A DNA stretch of 64,000 nt. Origin: Collinsella phocaeensis (lineage in GTDB: Bacteria > Actinomycetota > Coriobacteriia > Coriobacteriales > Coriobacteriaceae). A program made the position numbers and the translations under genes. This document shows, in pieces, positions 7,608 to 16,514 of the stretch. Numbering within the stretch: the stretch's first letter is position 1; each line of letters begins with the position of its first letter. The stretch lies in the NCBI RefSeq assembly GCF_900119895.1, contig NZ_FQLR01000004.1:1116001-1180000 (forward strand), read 5' to 3'. The notes below the pieces were generated by a model that was not told the DNA's origin, ran no database searches, and saw only the letters and a list, made by a program, of their open reading frames with translations.

Positions 7608-8945
7608 ATGTCAAAACCCATCGTCGCCGTGGTCGGCCGCCCCAACGTGGGAAAGTCCACGCTCGTCAACCGTCTTGCCCAGACCTCCGATGCCATCGTG
7701 CACGAGAGCCGTGGCGTCACCCGAGATCGCAGCTATTTCGATGCCGAATGGAACGGCAGGGCCTTCACCCTCATCGACACCGGCGGCATCGAGCCTATGA
7801 AGAGCGATGACGTCTTCTCCGCCTCCATTCGCGACCAGGCCCTGGCAGGTGCCGAGGAGGCCGACGTCATCCTTCTCGTCGTCGATGGTTCGGTCGGCGT
7901 CACCGAGGAGGACGAGAGCGTGGCGCGCATGATCAAGCGCGTACGCAAGCCCACGTTTTTGCTTGTGAACAAGCTCGACAACCCTGCACGCGAGGACGAG
8001 CGCCTGTGGGAGTTCTACTCCCTCGGAATCGGCGATCCGGTACCCATCTCGGCCGTGCACGGTCATGGAACCGGAGACCTGCTCGACGATGTCGTCGCTC
8101 TCTTCCCCGACGATGACGGTCTCGAAGAGGTGGATGACGGCTCACTCTCGGTCGCCATCATCGGCAGGCCCAATGCGGGCAAATCGTCCCTTTTCAACAA
8201 GATCATCGGAACCGAGCGCTCCATCGTCTCCGACGTCGCGGGCACTACACGCGACGCGATCGACACGGTCGTCGAGCGTGACGGGCGCCGGTACCGCCTC
8301 GTCGACACCGCGGGCATCCGGAAGAAGAGCACGGTGTACGAGAACATCGAATACTATTCGATGGTTCGCGGCCTGCGCGCCATCGACCGAGCAGATGTCG
8401 CCCTGCTCGTGATCGATTCCAGCACCGGCATGACCGAACAGGACCAGAAGGTCGCCAACCTCGCGATCGAGCGCGGCTGCGCGCTCGTCATCCTGCTGAA
8501 CAAGTGGGACCTCCTTCCCGACGACCATGCGCGCGAACATGTCATGGAAACCGTCGCGCGGCGCCTGACGCTCGCCCCATGGGCAAGCTACCTGCGCATC
8601 TCCGCCCTGACCGGCCGTTCGGTCGAGAAGATCTGGAAGTACATCGACGCCGCGGCCGAGGCGCGCGCCGCCAAGGTATCCACGAGCAGCCTCAACAGGC
8701 TGCTCACCGAGATGCGCGAATTCGGCCACACCGTCGTCGACGGCAAGCGCCGCCTCCGCATGCACTACGTCACCCAGACGGGAACCAAGCCGCCTACCTT
8801 TACCTTCTTTGTGAACCACACCGACCTGGTCTCCGACAGCTATCGCCGCTACGTAGAGAATCGCCTGCGCAAGGCGTTCGGCTTCGAGGGCACGCCCATT
8901 CGCCTGCGCTTTCGCAGCAAGGACACCAAGCCCAAGGAGGAGTAG
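7608..8945 (+). CDS. der: Ribosome biogenesis GTPase Der (EngA)
   Basis: A 445-residue protein with two tandem GTPase domains followed by a KH-like domain, required for 50S ribosomal subunit assembly. The first P-loop is GRPNVGKS (10-17) and the second GRPNAGKS (near 187); the matching DTAGI and NKWD guanine-specificity motifs are present. The ATG at 7608 has GAGGA seven bases upstream; the frame is open from 7500 but that stretch lies just after the terminator and lacks family similarity. der-plsY-gpsA is a conserved Gram-positive order. Confidence 0.97.
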   Translation: MSKPIVAVVGRPNVGKSTLVNRLAQTSDAIVHESRGVTRDRSYFDAEWNGRAFTLIDTGGIEPMKSDDVFSASIRDQALAGAEEADVILLVVDGSVGVTEEDESVARMIKRVRKPTFLLVNKLDNPAREDERLWEFYSLGIGDPVPISAVHGHGTGDLLDDVVALFPDDDGLEEVDDGSLSVAIIGRPNAGKSSLFNKIIGTERSIVSDVAGTTRDAIDTVVERDGRRYRLVDTAGIRKKSTVYENIEYYSMVRGLRAIDRADVALLVIDSSTGMTEQDQKVANLAIERGCALVILLNKWDLLPDDHAREHVMETVARRLTLAPWASYLRISALTGRSVEKIWKYIDAAAEARAAKVSTSSLNRLLTEMREFGHTVVDGKRRLRMHYVTQTGTKPPTFTFFVNHTDLVSDSYRRYVENRLRKAFGFEGTPIRLRFRSKDTKPKEE

Positions 8946-8948
8946 GGG

Positions 8949-9647
8949 ATGGCACCGACTTCCTTCGAGCCGTGGCTGTGGACCTGCGCATGCTGCCTGG
9001 TTTCGTACCTGGTCTGCGGGATCCCCTTTGGCAAGATCATCGCGGCAAAGCTCGCTCACGTCGATCTCCAGCGGGTCGGATCGGGTAACATCGGGACCAC
9101 CAACGCGCTGCGCGCCGGGGGCCCCAAAGTCGCCGTCCTCACGCTTCTGTGCGATGTCCTCAAGGGCACCGCGTGCGTGATCGCCGGGCGTGCTGCGATC
9201 GCATCGTTCGGCTTCGGCTTCGCTCCGAGCATCATGGACCCCGGCTCCGCTGGTGACGTACTGCTCGCTCTCGTAGCGCTGAGCGCGCTCTACGGGCACA
9301 TCTTTTCCCCATACCTCAAGTTCAAGGGCGGGAAGGGCATTGCCACGGGTGTAGGCATCCTATTCGGGTTCTGCTGGCCGCTCGCGCTCGTCCACCTGGC
9401 CGTCTTTATCGTTATCGTCGCGATCACCAGGCTCGTGTCGCTCGGTTCCGTCGTCACCGCCGCCATCGTCCCGGTCACGGTGTACCTGGCGTTCCCGCAG
9501 ATCAGCCTTTCCGCGCTCGCCATCTGGGCGATTCTCGGATGGACGGTCGTCTGGGCCCACCGCTCCAACATCTCCCGCCTGCGGGCGGGCAGCGAATCGA
9601 AGCTCTCGTTCACCAAGCGGGTAGACAAGATGGATGATGCGTCATGA
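8949..9647 (+). CDS. plsY: Acyl-phosphate:glycerol-3-phosphate acyltransferase PlsY
   Basis: A 232-residue polytopic membrane enzyme that transfers the acyl group from acyl-phosphate to glycerol-3-phosphate, the first committed step of phospholipid synthesis in this type of bacterium. Conserved loops GSGNIGTTNALRAGG and FKGGKGIATG are present, with about five hydrophobic segments. The ATG follows GGAGTAGGGG and the der stop by three bases. Its last codons overlap gpsA (ATGA at 9644-9647), coupling it to the enzyme that makes its glycerol-3-phosphate substrate. PlsX is not in the window. Confidence 0.95.
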   Translation: MAPTSFEPWLWTCACCLVSYLVCGIPFGKIIAAKLAHVDLQRVGSGNIGTTNALRAGGPKVAVLTLLCDVLKGTACVIAGRAAIASFGFGFAPSIMDPGSAGDVLLALVALSALYGHIFSPYLKFKGGKGIATGVGILFGFCWPLALVHLAVFIVIVAITRLVSLGSVVTAAIVPVTVYLAFPQISLSALAIWAILGWTVVWAHRSNISRLRAGSESKLSFTKRVDKMDDAS

Positions 9648-10648
9648 CCATAGCGCTTATTGGTTCGGGCTCGTGGGGCACGGCGGTCGCCGGACTTGCC
9701 GCCCCCCACGCCGACGTCTGCATGTGGGCGCACAGCGCGCTGTGCGCAGAGGGCATCAACAGGGACCATCGCAACCCGCGGTACCTCGAGGACTATAGGC
9801 TTCCCGACAACGTGCAGGCGACCTGCGACCTCGAGCGCGCGCTCGAGGGGGCGGACGGCGCGATCTTCGCCGTTCCGTCCTCGCATTTGCGGGCCGTCGC
9901 GCACGAGGCTTCTCATTACATGCCCTCCAACCTGCCGATCCTGTGCCTCACAAAAGGGATCGAGTGCGGCACGGGGCTGCTCATGTCCGAGATTATCGGT
10001 GAGGAATGCGGGCATCCCGAACGCATCGCCGTGCTTTCCGGTCCCAACCACGCCGAAGAGGTCTGCCGTGGCGGCCTTTCGGCCGCCGTCATCGCGTCGG
10101 AAGACACTCAGGTCGCCCAGTTCTTCAAGGACAACTTGATCTCCCAGGCGTTCCGCATCTATATCACCAACGATGTCGTGGGCGTCGAGACCTGCGGCGC
10201 CGTGAAGAACATCATCGCCGTCACCTGCGGCATCGCTTCGGGGGTCGGTCTGGGCGACAACACACTCGCCCTGATCATGACCCGCGGCCTCGCCGAGATC
10301 AGCCGCCTCGTACATGCTCGAGGCGGTGACGCGATGACCTGCATGGGGCTTGCGGGCATGGGGGACCTGGTGGCGACCTGCACGTCCGAGCACTCGCGCA
10401 ATCGAACATTCGGCATCGCCTTCTCCCAAGGCGAGTCCCTCGAGGCCTATCAGCAGCGAACTCATATGGTCGTCGAGGGCGCCGTGGCCGCCGTAAGCGC
10501 GACGGAGCTCGCGCGCAGCCTCGGTGTGGACGCCCCCATCACGTTTGCCCTCAACGATGCGCTGTGGAACGGGCTGTCTATTCATGAGGCACTCACCTCA
10601 CTCGTTGACCGTATCCCCTCCGAAGAGTTCTATGGCATGGACGACTAG
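9644..10648 (+). CDS. gpsA: NAD(P)-dependent glycerol-3-phosphate dehydrogenase
   Basis: A 334-residue cytosolic enzyme reducing dihydroxyacetone phosphate to glycerol-3-phosphate for PlsY. The nucleotide-binding GSGSWGTA motif (7-14), the conserved LSGPNHAEEV segment, the catalytic-lysine region GAVKNIIAV, and TRGLAEISRL are all visible. The start codon overlaps the plsY stop. Length is typical. Confidence 0.97.
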   Translation: MTIALIGSGSWGTAVAGLAAPHADVCMWAHSALCAEGINRDHRNPRYLEDYRLPDNVQATCDLERALEGADGAIFAVPSSHLRAVAHEASHYMPSNLPILCLTKGIECGTGLLMSEIIGEECGHPERIAVLSGPNHAEEVCRGGLSAAVIASEDTQVAQFFKDNLISQAFRIYITNDVVGVETCGAVKNIIAVTCGIASGVGLGDNTLALIMTRGLAEISRLVHARGGDAMTCMGLAGMGDLVATCTSEHSRNRTFGIAFSQGESLEAYQQRTHMVVEGAVAAVSATELARSLGVDAPITFALNDALWNGLSIHEALTSLVDRIPSEEFYGMDD

Positions 10649-10660
10649 AAAGGCCTCTGA

Positions 10661-11341
10661 ATGAGCAACGCCGTGAAGATCTCCCCCTCCATCATGTCTG
10701 CCGACCTCGCGTATCTCGCACGCGACCTCCACGCGGTGCGCAACGCCGATTACATCCATATCGATGTCATCGACGGCCAGTTCGCGCCCAACTTGACCTA
10801 CGGCGTCCCGGTTGTCGCCGCATGCAAGCGCGCGACCGATGTGCCCCTCGACGTCCACCTCATGATCGACAACCCCGATGACCATGCCGACTGGTTCGTC
10901 GATGCCGGGGCCGACCTGATCACGTTCCATATCGAGGCCGCCCGGCACGCCCATCGGCTCCTCGCCCATCTGCATGACCGCGGGGTCAAGGCCGGCGTCG
11001 TCCTTAACCCGGCTACGCCGGTCTGCATGCTCGAGAGCATCATCGAAGACGTCGACGTCGTCATGCTCATGAGCGTGAATCCGGGTTTCGGAGGCCAATC
11101 CTTCATCGAGGGAACGTATGCCAAGCTGAATCAGCTCGTCGCGCTGTGTAGGGAGCATGACGTGCACCCGCTCATCGAGCTCGACGGCGGCGTCTCGGTC
11201 TCCAATGCCGCCGAGGTGGCGGCTGCCGGAGCCGATCTCCTTGTCGCCGGGTCCGCGGTGTTCGGAGCCGCCGATCCCCATCGGGCCGTCGCAGAGCTGC
11301 GCGCCCTTGCCGAATCCGGACTCTCGAAGGCGGGTGCGTAG
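10661..11341 (+). CDS. rpe: Ribulose-phosphate 3-epimerase
   Basis: A 226-residue TIM-barrel epimerase interconverting ribulose-5-phosphate and xylulose-5-phosphate in the pentose phosphate pathway. Family signatures include ISPSIMSADLAYL at the N-terminus, the metal-binding HIDVIDGQFAPNLTYG and HLMI regions, MSVNPGFGGQSF, and ELDGGV. AGAAAGG precedes the ATG. It is followed three bases later by a cysteine desulfurase gene, so the two probably share a transcript, although their functions are not obviously linked. Confidence 0.96.
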   Translation: MSNAVKISPSIMSADLAYLARDLHAVRNADYIHIDVIDGQFAPNLTYGVPVVAACKRATDVPLDVHLMIDNPDDHADWFVDAGADLITFHIEAARHAHRLLAHLHDRGVKAGVVLNPATPVCMLESIIEDVDVVMLMSVNPGFGGQSFIEGTYAKLNQLVALCREHDVHPLIELDGGVSVSNAAEVAAAGADLLVAGSAVFGAADPHRAVAELRALAESGLSKAGA

Positions 11342-11344
11342 CGC

Positions 11345-12517
11345 GTGTCCGCATCCGCTTCCGCAACGGTTCCCGTCAACCTCGATTACGCCGCGTCCAC
11401 GCCCATGCGCTCCGTGGCCATCGAGGCGCAGGCCGATTACGACCGTTCCGATATCGCTGGCGCCAATCCCAACTCGCTCCACGCCCTCGGCCGCCGCGCC
11501 GCGCTTGCACTCGAAGGCGCACGACGCGACATCGCCGCTTCCCTCGGCTCTCGCGTCCGCAGCCACGAGATCGTCTTCACGGGAGGCGGGACCGAGGCGA
11601 ATCACCTCGCTCTGCTCGGCATCGCGGAGGGCGTTCGTGTTCGGGACCGCCGCCGCAACCGGGTCGTTGTCTCAGCGATCGAGCACGATTCCATCTTGGA
11701 CAACCTGGGGCTTCTCCGCGATGCCGGCTTCGACGTGACGACCGTGAGGCCCGATTCAAGCGGCGTGGTCTCTCCCGATACCCTAGCCCGCGTGATCGAC
11801 GAAGGCGTCGCGCTCGTTTCCGTCATGCTCGCGAACAACGAGACGGGGGTCATCCAGCCCGTCGCCGATCTTGCCCGCGTGGCGCACGCCGCAGGGGCCC
11901 GCTTCCACATGGACGCCATCCAGGGCTATCTCCATATCCCTATCGATGTGGACGAGCTCGGCGTCGACGCGCTCACCCTCGCCGGGCACAAGGTCGGCGC
12001 CCCTGTTTCCATCGGAGCGCTGTACCTCAGATCGCGCACCCCGCTTCGCCCGCAGCTGTTCGGCGGCGGCCAGGAGTCCGGCCGGCGCCCGGGCACCCAG
12101 GACGTTCGCTCTGCACTTGCCCTTTCCGCCGTGGCTCGTATGCTGGCCCCTACGGTCGAGCAGGACCGCATCCGCCTGCAGCAGCATGCCGACGCGTTGT
12201 ATCGACGCCTGTGCGAGCACCCTTCCATCGTCGCGACGATGGGGGACTGGGAGCATGTCGACCGATTGCCCGGACTCGTCTCCGTCGCCGTCTTGGGAGC
12301 AGACTCCGAGGAGCTTATCCTGCAGCTCGACGCTCGCGGATTCGCCGTCTCCGCCGGCTCGGCCTGCTCATCCGGATCCAACGACGCAAGCCATGTGCTC
12401 ACGGCGATGGGACTGCCGAAGGACCGTGCACTCGGCGCCCTGCGGATCTCATTCGACGATCGCGTCGACGCACGCGACCTCGATCGCTTCGCGGACGCGC
12501 TCCTGGGATTGCTTTAG
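11345..12517 (+). CDS. Cysteine desulfurase (NifS/IscS family)
   Basis: A 390-residue PLP enzyme removing sulfur from cysteine for iron-sulfur clusters or thiolated tRNA. It shows LDYAASTPM at the N-terminus, the PLP-lysine in LAGHKVGAP (Lys216), and the persulfide cysteine in SAGSACSSGS (Cys341), the arrangement of group I NifS/IscS-type proteins. The start is taken as GTG at 11345, three bases after rpe; no strong ribosome-binding site is visible. No scaffold gene (iscU, sufU) or thiouridylase (mnmA) is adjacent, so the acceptor cannot be assigned from context. Confidence 0.92.
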   Translation: MSASASATVPVNLDYAASTPMRSVAIEAQADYDRSDIAGANPNSLHALGRRAALALEGARRDIAASLGSRVRSHEIVFTGGGTEANHLALLGIAEGVRVRDRRRNRVVVSAIEHDSILDNLGLLRDAGFDVTTVRPDSSGVVSPDTLARVIDEGVALVSVMLANNETGVIQPVADLARVAHAAGARFHMDAIQGYLHIPIDVDELGVDALTLAGHKVGAPVSIGALYLRSRTPLRPQLFGGGQESGRRPGTQDVRSALALSAVARMLAPTVEQDRIRLQQHADALYRRLCEHPSIVATMGDWEHVDRLPGLVSVAVLGADSEELILQLDARGFAVSAGSACSSGSNDASHVLTAMGLPKDRALGALRISFDDRVDARDLDRFADALLGLL

Positions 12518-12526
12518 GGGGTCACT

Positions 12527-13333
12527 ATGACAGTCGATGATCTCCTGGTCGCTCTGGAGCAACGGTTCCCGGCATCGGATGCCGAGGCTTGGGACCACGT
12601 CGGCCTCTCCGTCGGAGATCCGGGATCCAGCATCTCGGGCATCTGCGTTGCGCTCGATGCGACCACGGACAACGTTCTTGCGGCTTGCGAGCACGGGGCC
12701 AACGTGCTTCTTACGCATCATCCCGTCTACATCAAAGCGCCCGCGTCATTTCGCCCGGCGTGCTCCTTGCAGCCCTCGTCCTCGTCCGCTCTTTTCGAAG
12801 CGGCGCGCAGGGGAGTAAGCATCGTTTCGCTTCACACCAATCTCGATCGATCGCGCGAGGCCCGCGATCGCCTTCCATCTTTGGTCGGCATGGCGGCCGA
12901 AAGCTCTTTGGAGTATCCGGATGATCCCGAGCGGCACGGCTTGGGCGCGCTGGTGCGTACCGAGGATAGGACCTTGCGCGAGGTCTCGCTTGCGTGCGCC
13001 CGCGCATTTCGCTGCGAACCGCGCGTATGGGGGGCGCTCGACCGCTCGGTCGGGCGCGTCGCCTTCCTCGGAGGCTCCTTGGGAGACTTTGGCGAGCTTG
13101 CCATCTTGTCCTCCGCGGACGCGGTCGTCTGCGGCGAAGCGGGATACCACGTATGTCAAGACTTGTGCGCCCGAGGCGTCGGCATCATCCTGCTCGGCCA
13201 TGACCGCTCCGAGGAGCCGTTCGTGGATATCTTGAAGGAAGCATGCGTCTCCGCCGGATATGACGGGGGCCGTATCAGTACAATAGTCCGTCCGCGTCAA
13301 TGGAATACGTTACGAGATGAGGAGCTCGCATGA
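12527..13333 (+). CDS. Nif3-like dinuclear metal-centre hexameric protein (YbgI/YqfO family)
   Basis: A 268-residue member of the NIF3 family, toroidal hexamers with a two-metal site. Metal ligands are suggested by WDHVG near the N-terminus, LLTHHPVY (His64, His65), SLHTNLD, and near the C-terminus LLGHDRSEEP. Members have been annotated as GTP cyclohydrolase I type 2 homologues, but that activity is not general and I do not assert it. AGGGGG precedes the ATG. The stop overlaps the next start (ATGA), and pairing with a zinc-ribbon gene also occurs in mycobacteria. Confidence 0.9.
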   Translation: MTVDDLLVALEQRFPASDAEAWDHVGLSVGDPGSSISGICVALDATTDNVLAACEHGANVLLTHHPVYIKAPASFRPACSLQPSSSSALFEAARRGVSIVSLHTNLDRSREARDRLPSLVGMAAESSLEYPDDPERHGLGALVRTEDRTLREVSLACARAFRCEPRVWGALDRSVGRVAFLGGSLGDFGELAILSSADAVVCGEAGYHVCQDLCARGVGIILLGHDRSEEPFVDILKEACVSAGYDGGRISTIVRPRQWNTLRDEELA

Positions 13334-14037
13334 GTGTAGCGACCGACCTATTTGAACTGCAGGACCTTGAGCTTTCCTGCACCCGCATGCGCGAAGAGCT
13401 TGCCAGCATGCCCCAAATCGCAGAGCTCGCGAAGAAGCGTCGCGCGCACCAGAAGCTCAAAGCCGATGCGACCAAGCTCTTCGCTGCCCGCAAGGACGAG
13501 GAGACCTTTATCGCCGACCTCGACGCGGAGGCGCAGCAGGCCGAAGAGCGCCTCGCCGCTGTCCGCCGCAACACCGACATGTCCGACTATCGCGACATCC
13601 AGGAGCTTGAGCTGGCGATGTCCGACCACGCCAAGAAACTCGACAAGGTCGCGTTCGACCGCGCCGCGCACGAGAAGAAGCTTGCGGAACTCCGTGAGAA
13701 GGAGAACTATCTGGCAAGCTATATCAAGAAGTTCGAAGACGCTCTGATCGCCGACGCCAAGGCCGCACGCGATGCCGCCGAGGGCCTCCAAAACGATATC
13801 GCCGAATCCGAGCGTCGCATCGAGCGTATTTCGGCGCGTCTCCCGCAAGACGTTCTTCAGGGGTACCGCGCGGCGTCCAAACGGTTCGGCGGCCTGGCCG
13901 TGGAGCGTCTCGAGGGATCCGTCCCCAGCATCTGCCGCATGGCCCTGCAGGAGTCTTCCATGGCCGAGCTTCGTCGTGCCGACGGCATCGCAGAATGCCC
14001 GTACTGCCACCGCATGCTCGTGCTGGATGGCGAGTAG
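13330..14037 (+). CDS. Coiled-coil protein with degenerate C4-type zinc ribbon
   Basis: A 235-residue protein: a long charged, heptad-rich coiled coil (about 5-160), then a C-terminal zinc-ribbon-like end with Cys202 and the pair Cys223/Cys226 (CPYCH). Family members normally have two CxxC pairs; here the first member of pair one is Pro199 (PSIC), leaving three cysteines, with His227 a possible substitute. Function is unknown; the family is nearly always paired with nif3-like genes, as here, where the ATG overlaps the previous stop. Confidence 0.85.
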   Translation: MSVATDLFELQDLELSCTRMREELASMPQIAELAKKRRAHQKLKADATKLFAARKDEETFIADLDAEAQQAEERLAAVRRNTDMSDYRDIQELELAMSDHAKKLDKVAFDRAAHEKKLAELREKENYLASYIKKFEDALIADAKAARDAAEGLQNDIAESERRIERISARLPQDVLQGYRAASKRFGGLAVERLEGSVPSICRMALQESSMAELRRADGIAECPYCHRMLVLDGE

Positions 14038-14039
14038 CC

Positions 14040-15230
14040 GTGGCCCAGCGCAAGAATCCCTGCGTCCTCCTCTGCGTCACTGGCTGCATCGCCGCCTACA
14101 AGTCGTGCGAGATCGTGCGCCTGCTCCAGAAAGAGGGCATGCGCGTCAAGGTGCTTATGACCGAACACGCCGCCCGATTCGTCGGCCCCACGACCTTCAG
14201 GGCGCTGACGCACGAGAAGGTCGCCATCGACCTGTTCGATGACCCCGAGGACCCCATACACCATATCTCGCTGGCCCAAGAGGCCGACGTCGTGCTCATC
14301 GCGCCCGCGACCGCCAACATCATCGCCAAGATGGCCCAAGGCATCGCCGACGACCTCATGTCCACCACGTTGCTCGCCACCAAGGCCCCTGTAGTAGTTG
14401 CCCCAGCCATGAACAACGGCATGTGGACGGCGAGCGCGACGCAGGAGAACATGGAAACGCTTCGGCGTCGCGGTGTTCGTGTCGTGGGCCCCGGTACGGG
14501 CTATCTGGCATGCGGGGATGTTGCCGAAGGGCGTCTGACGGATCTATCCGAGATCGTGGAGGCGACGGTCTCCTCATTGGATCCTGACGTCGTCTCCGGT
14601 CCGTTAAGCGGATCCTCGATACTTGTCACCGCGGGTCCCACCCATGAGCCCATCGATCCCGTGCGTTTTATCGGCAACAGGTCTTCGGGCAAGATGGGAA
14701 TCGAGCTCGCGCGCGCCGCCCGCAATGCGGGGGCCCGCGTCACGCTGGTCTTGGGTCCCTGCGACATCATTCCGCCTGCGGGCGTAAAGACCGTTCATGT
14801 CGAGACGGCGCACGAGATGCTCGAGGCTTCGCTCGACGCCTTCGCACGGTGCACGCACGCGATCTGCGCCGCCGCCGTTGCGGACTACACGCCCTCCCGT
14901 CCTGCGAACCATAAGCTCAAAAAGACCCTTGAGCCCCTCGACGTGCTCGAACTCAAGGAGACCGTCGATATCCTGGCTGAGCTCTCGCGCGTAAAAGGCG
15001 ATCGCCGCGTCATCGGGTTCGCCGCCGAGACCGATGAGGTCTGCGACTACGCGATGCGGAAGCTGGAACGCAAAGGGTGCGATGCCATCGTTGCCAACGA
15101 TGTGAGCAGGGCAGATTCAGGGTTCGGGCGCGACACCAACAAGGCGTGGTGGGTCACCTCCTCCGGCATCGAGGAGTTTCCGCTGCTCACCAAAAAGGCG
15201 CTCGCCGAACGCATCGTTTCGAAGCTGTAA
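14040..15230 (+). CDS. coaBC: Bifunctional phosphopantothenoylcysteine decarboxylase / phosphopantothenate-cysteine ligase
   Basis: A 396-residue flavoprotein carrying out two consecutive coenzyme A steps. The N-terminal CoaC half has GCIAAYKSCEI, the catalytic-histidine region HHISLAQEAD, the FMN site APATANIIAKMA, substrate motif APAMNNGMW, and the flexible-flap cysteine in GYLACGD. The C-terminal CoaB half has TAGPTHEPIDPVRFI, the NRSSGKMG nucleotide site and the lysine-rich HKLKKT. A GTG start at 14040, two bases after the previous stop, is preferred to the upstream in-frame ATG at 13995, which would lie inside the zinc-ribbon gene. Confidence 0.95.
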   Translation: MAQRKNPCVLLCVTGCIAAYKSCEIVRLLQKEGMRVKVLMTEHAARFVGPTTFRALTHEKVAIDLFDDPEDPIHHISLAQEADVVLIAPATANIIAKMAQGIADDLMSTTLLATKAPVVVAPAMNNGMWTASATQENMETLRRRGVRVVGPGTGYLACGDVAEGRLTDLSEIVEATVSSLDPDVVSGPLSGSSILVTAGPTHEPIDPVRFIGNRSSGKMGIELARAARNAGARVTLVLGPCDIIPPAGVKTVHVETAHEMLEASLDAFARCTHAICAAAVADYTPSRPANHKLKKTLEPLDVLELKETVDILAELSRVKGDRRVIGFAAETDEVCDYAMRKLERKGCDAIVANDVSRADSGFGRDTNKAWWVTSSGIEEFPLLTKKALAERIVSKL

Positions 15231-15255
15231 GGGACATGCGCTTGCCTCATGTTGA

Positions 15256-15287
15256 GCCGGGGCGCCGAATGTCGTCGGCATCCCGGC
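15256..15287 (+). terminator. Hairpin downstream of coaBC, possible terminator without T run
   Basis: GCCGGG (15256-15261) and GCCGA (15264-15268) pair with TCGGC (15275-15279) and CCCGGC (15282-15287) across a small internal loop, 25 bases after the coaBC stop. There is no uridine run afterwards, so intrinsic termination is uncertain. The rest of the 15231-15414 gap shows nothing gene-like. Confidence 0.4.
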
Positions 15288-15414
15288 TGTCTGCAGTTCC
15301 GGAGAGCGATCGATCGAATCGAAGCGAGCTGCCCTGCGTCAGGCAGACCTATCTTCGCATCGCGTCGTCACAACGGTGCTTTCGACGCTCGCAAAAGTTT
15401 TTCAAAAAAATCTC

Positions 15415-15443
15415 TTGCATCAATCCGCAGAGTTGAGTAAAGT
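15415..15443 (+). promoter_or_regulatory. Predicted sigma-70-type promoter of tRNA-Pro
   Basis: TTGCAT (15415-15420) and TAAAGT (15438-15443) are separated by exactly 17 bases, in a locally AT-rich stretch 32 bases before the tRNA. A small hairpin (GCTGTC 15451-15456 / GACAGC 15462-15467) would lie in the 5' leader removed by RNase P. Confidence 0.6.
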
Positions 15444-15474
15444 ATACCTTGCTGTCAGCGAGACAGCGACATAA

Positions 15475-15551
<77 letters not shown>

Positions 15552-15562
15552 GATTTTAGCAG

Positions 15563-15590
15563 GTCGGAAGGTATTCCTTCCGACTTTTTT
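15563..15590 (+). terminator. Rho-independent terminator of tRNA-Pro
   Basis: A perfect nine-pair stem (GTCGGAAGG 15563-15571 with CCTTCCGAC 15576-15584), a four-base loop and six T residues, 11 bases past the tRNA. Confidence 0.95.
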
Positions 15591-15636
15591 ATTCTTAATG
15601 AACGCCTGTTTATACTGCAATTGCGCTTCTTTGCAT

Positions 15637-15656
15637 GAGTGCCAGGATAGGCACTC
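15637..15656. promoter_or_regulatory. Perfect inverted repeat upstream of the phosphatidyltransferase gene
   Basis: GAGTGCC and GGCACTC, seven bases each with a six-base centre, lie 64 bases before the start codon and downstream of a TATACT (15611-15616) that could be a -10 element. It could be a repressor operator or a 5' leader hairpin. No -35 partner is clear. Confidence 0.35.
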
Positions 15657-15719
15657 CAAGATTGGGTATCATTTCCAAAGTTGTCCGGTGCGCTGTGCGC
15701 ATGGCCATAAAGGATTCAC

Positions 15720-16448
15720 GTGGGTCTCAAGAAAAAGATCAAGAAGGAGCTTATCGGCACATCCGACTATCCTTCTAACAAGATTTTCACCATCTCGAAC
15801 TTCATCACGTTCACGCGACTCGTGCTTACGTTCGTGTTTCTCTACCTCTTCATCTCGAATGAGAACCGCTACGTCGCGCTTGTCATCTACGCCATCGCCG
15901 CATCGACCGATTGGCTTGACGGTCAGATCGCCCGCATGACCAAGACGGTCAGCTGGCTTGGAAAGATGATGGATCCCGTCGTCGACCGATGCCTGCTGTT
16001 CACCGGTGTCGTCGGGCTTGTCGGCAAGGGAGAGCTCCCCGTCTGGGTGTGCATCGCCATCATCGGGCGAGACGTCTACCTCGCTTTGGGCAATCTCATC
16101 GTGCGCCGCTACCATCGCAGGCCCATCGATGTCGTCTATACCGGAAAGATCGCCACGGCCTTGTTGATGAGCGGCTTCACGCTCATGCTTCTCGGCCTGC
16201 CCGTTCTTGACGGCCTTGGTTTCGTACCGAGCGCGATCACCTGGCTTCCCGGCCTTAACGGCGACTCAGCGCCCCTGGGCATCTTCTTCGTATACGTGGG
16301 CGTCGTCTTCTCGCTGCTGACGGGCGTTATCTATACGGCGAAGGGGATCATAGCCATACACAATGCCCGGCTGCACCCCGAGGATGAAGACGAGGACTTC
16401 CTCAATCCCGAAGTCGATGATGAAGAAGCGATCGGCCCCGTCGCCTAA
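15720..16448 (+). CDS. CDP-alcohol phosphatidyltransferase (PgsA-like), copy 1
   Basis: A 242-residue polytopic membrane enzyme with the full CDP-alcohol motif: STDWLDGQIAR, then eight residues, then G-x3-D-x3-D (GKMMDPVVD), near residues 61-87. This class transfers the phosphatidyl group from CDP-diacylglycerol to an alcohol such as glycerol-3-phosphate. It has a long acidic C-terminal tail (LHPEDEDEDF). The GTG start at 15720 has AAGGA five bases upstream. A second homologue lies at 36022-36675 next to cinA, the usual place for housekeeping pgsA; this copy may instead make cardiolipin or another lipid. A pgsA-like gene also lies near garA in mycobacteria. Confidence 0.85.
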   Translation: MGLKKKIKKELIGTSDYPSNKIFTISNFITFTRLVLTFVFLYLFISNENRYVALVIYAIAASTDWLDGQIARMTKTVSWLGKMMDPVVDRCLLFTGVVGLVGKGELPVWVCIAIIGRDVYLALGNLIVRRYHRRPIDVVYTGKIATALLMSGFTLMLLGLPVLDGLGFVPSAITWLPGLNGDSAPLGIFFVYVGVVFSLLTGVIYTAKGIIAIHNARLHPEDEDEDFLNPEVDDEEAIGPVA

Positions 16449-16514
16449 TTCGCCTCGACTGGGGTAAGATAAACCTGTTACACGCACGTTCCTCAACCAT
16501 GCGAGGAGATTCAT

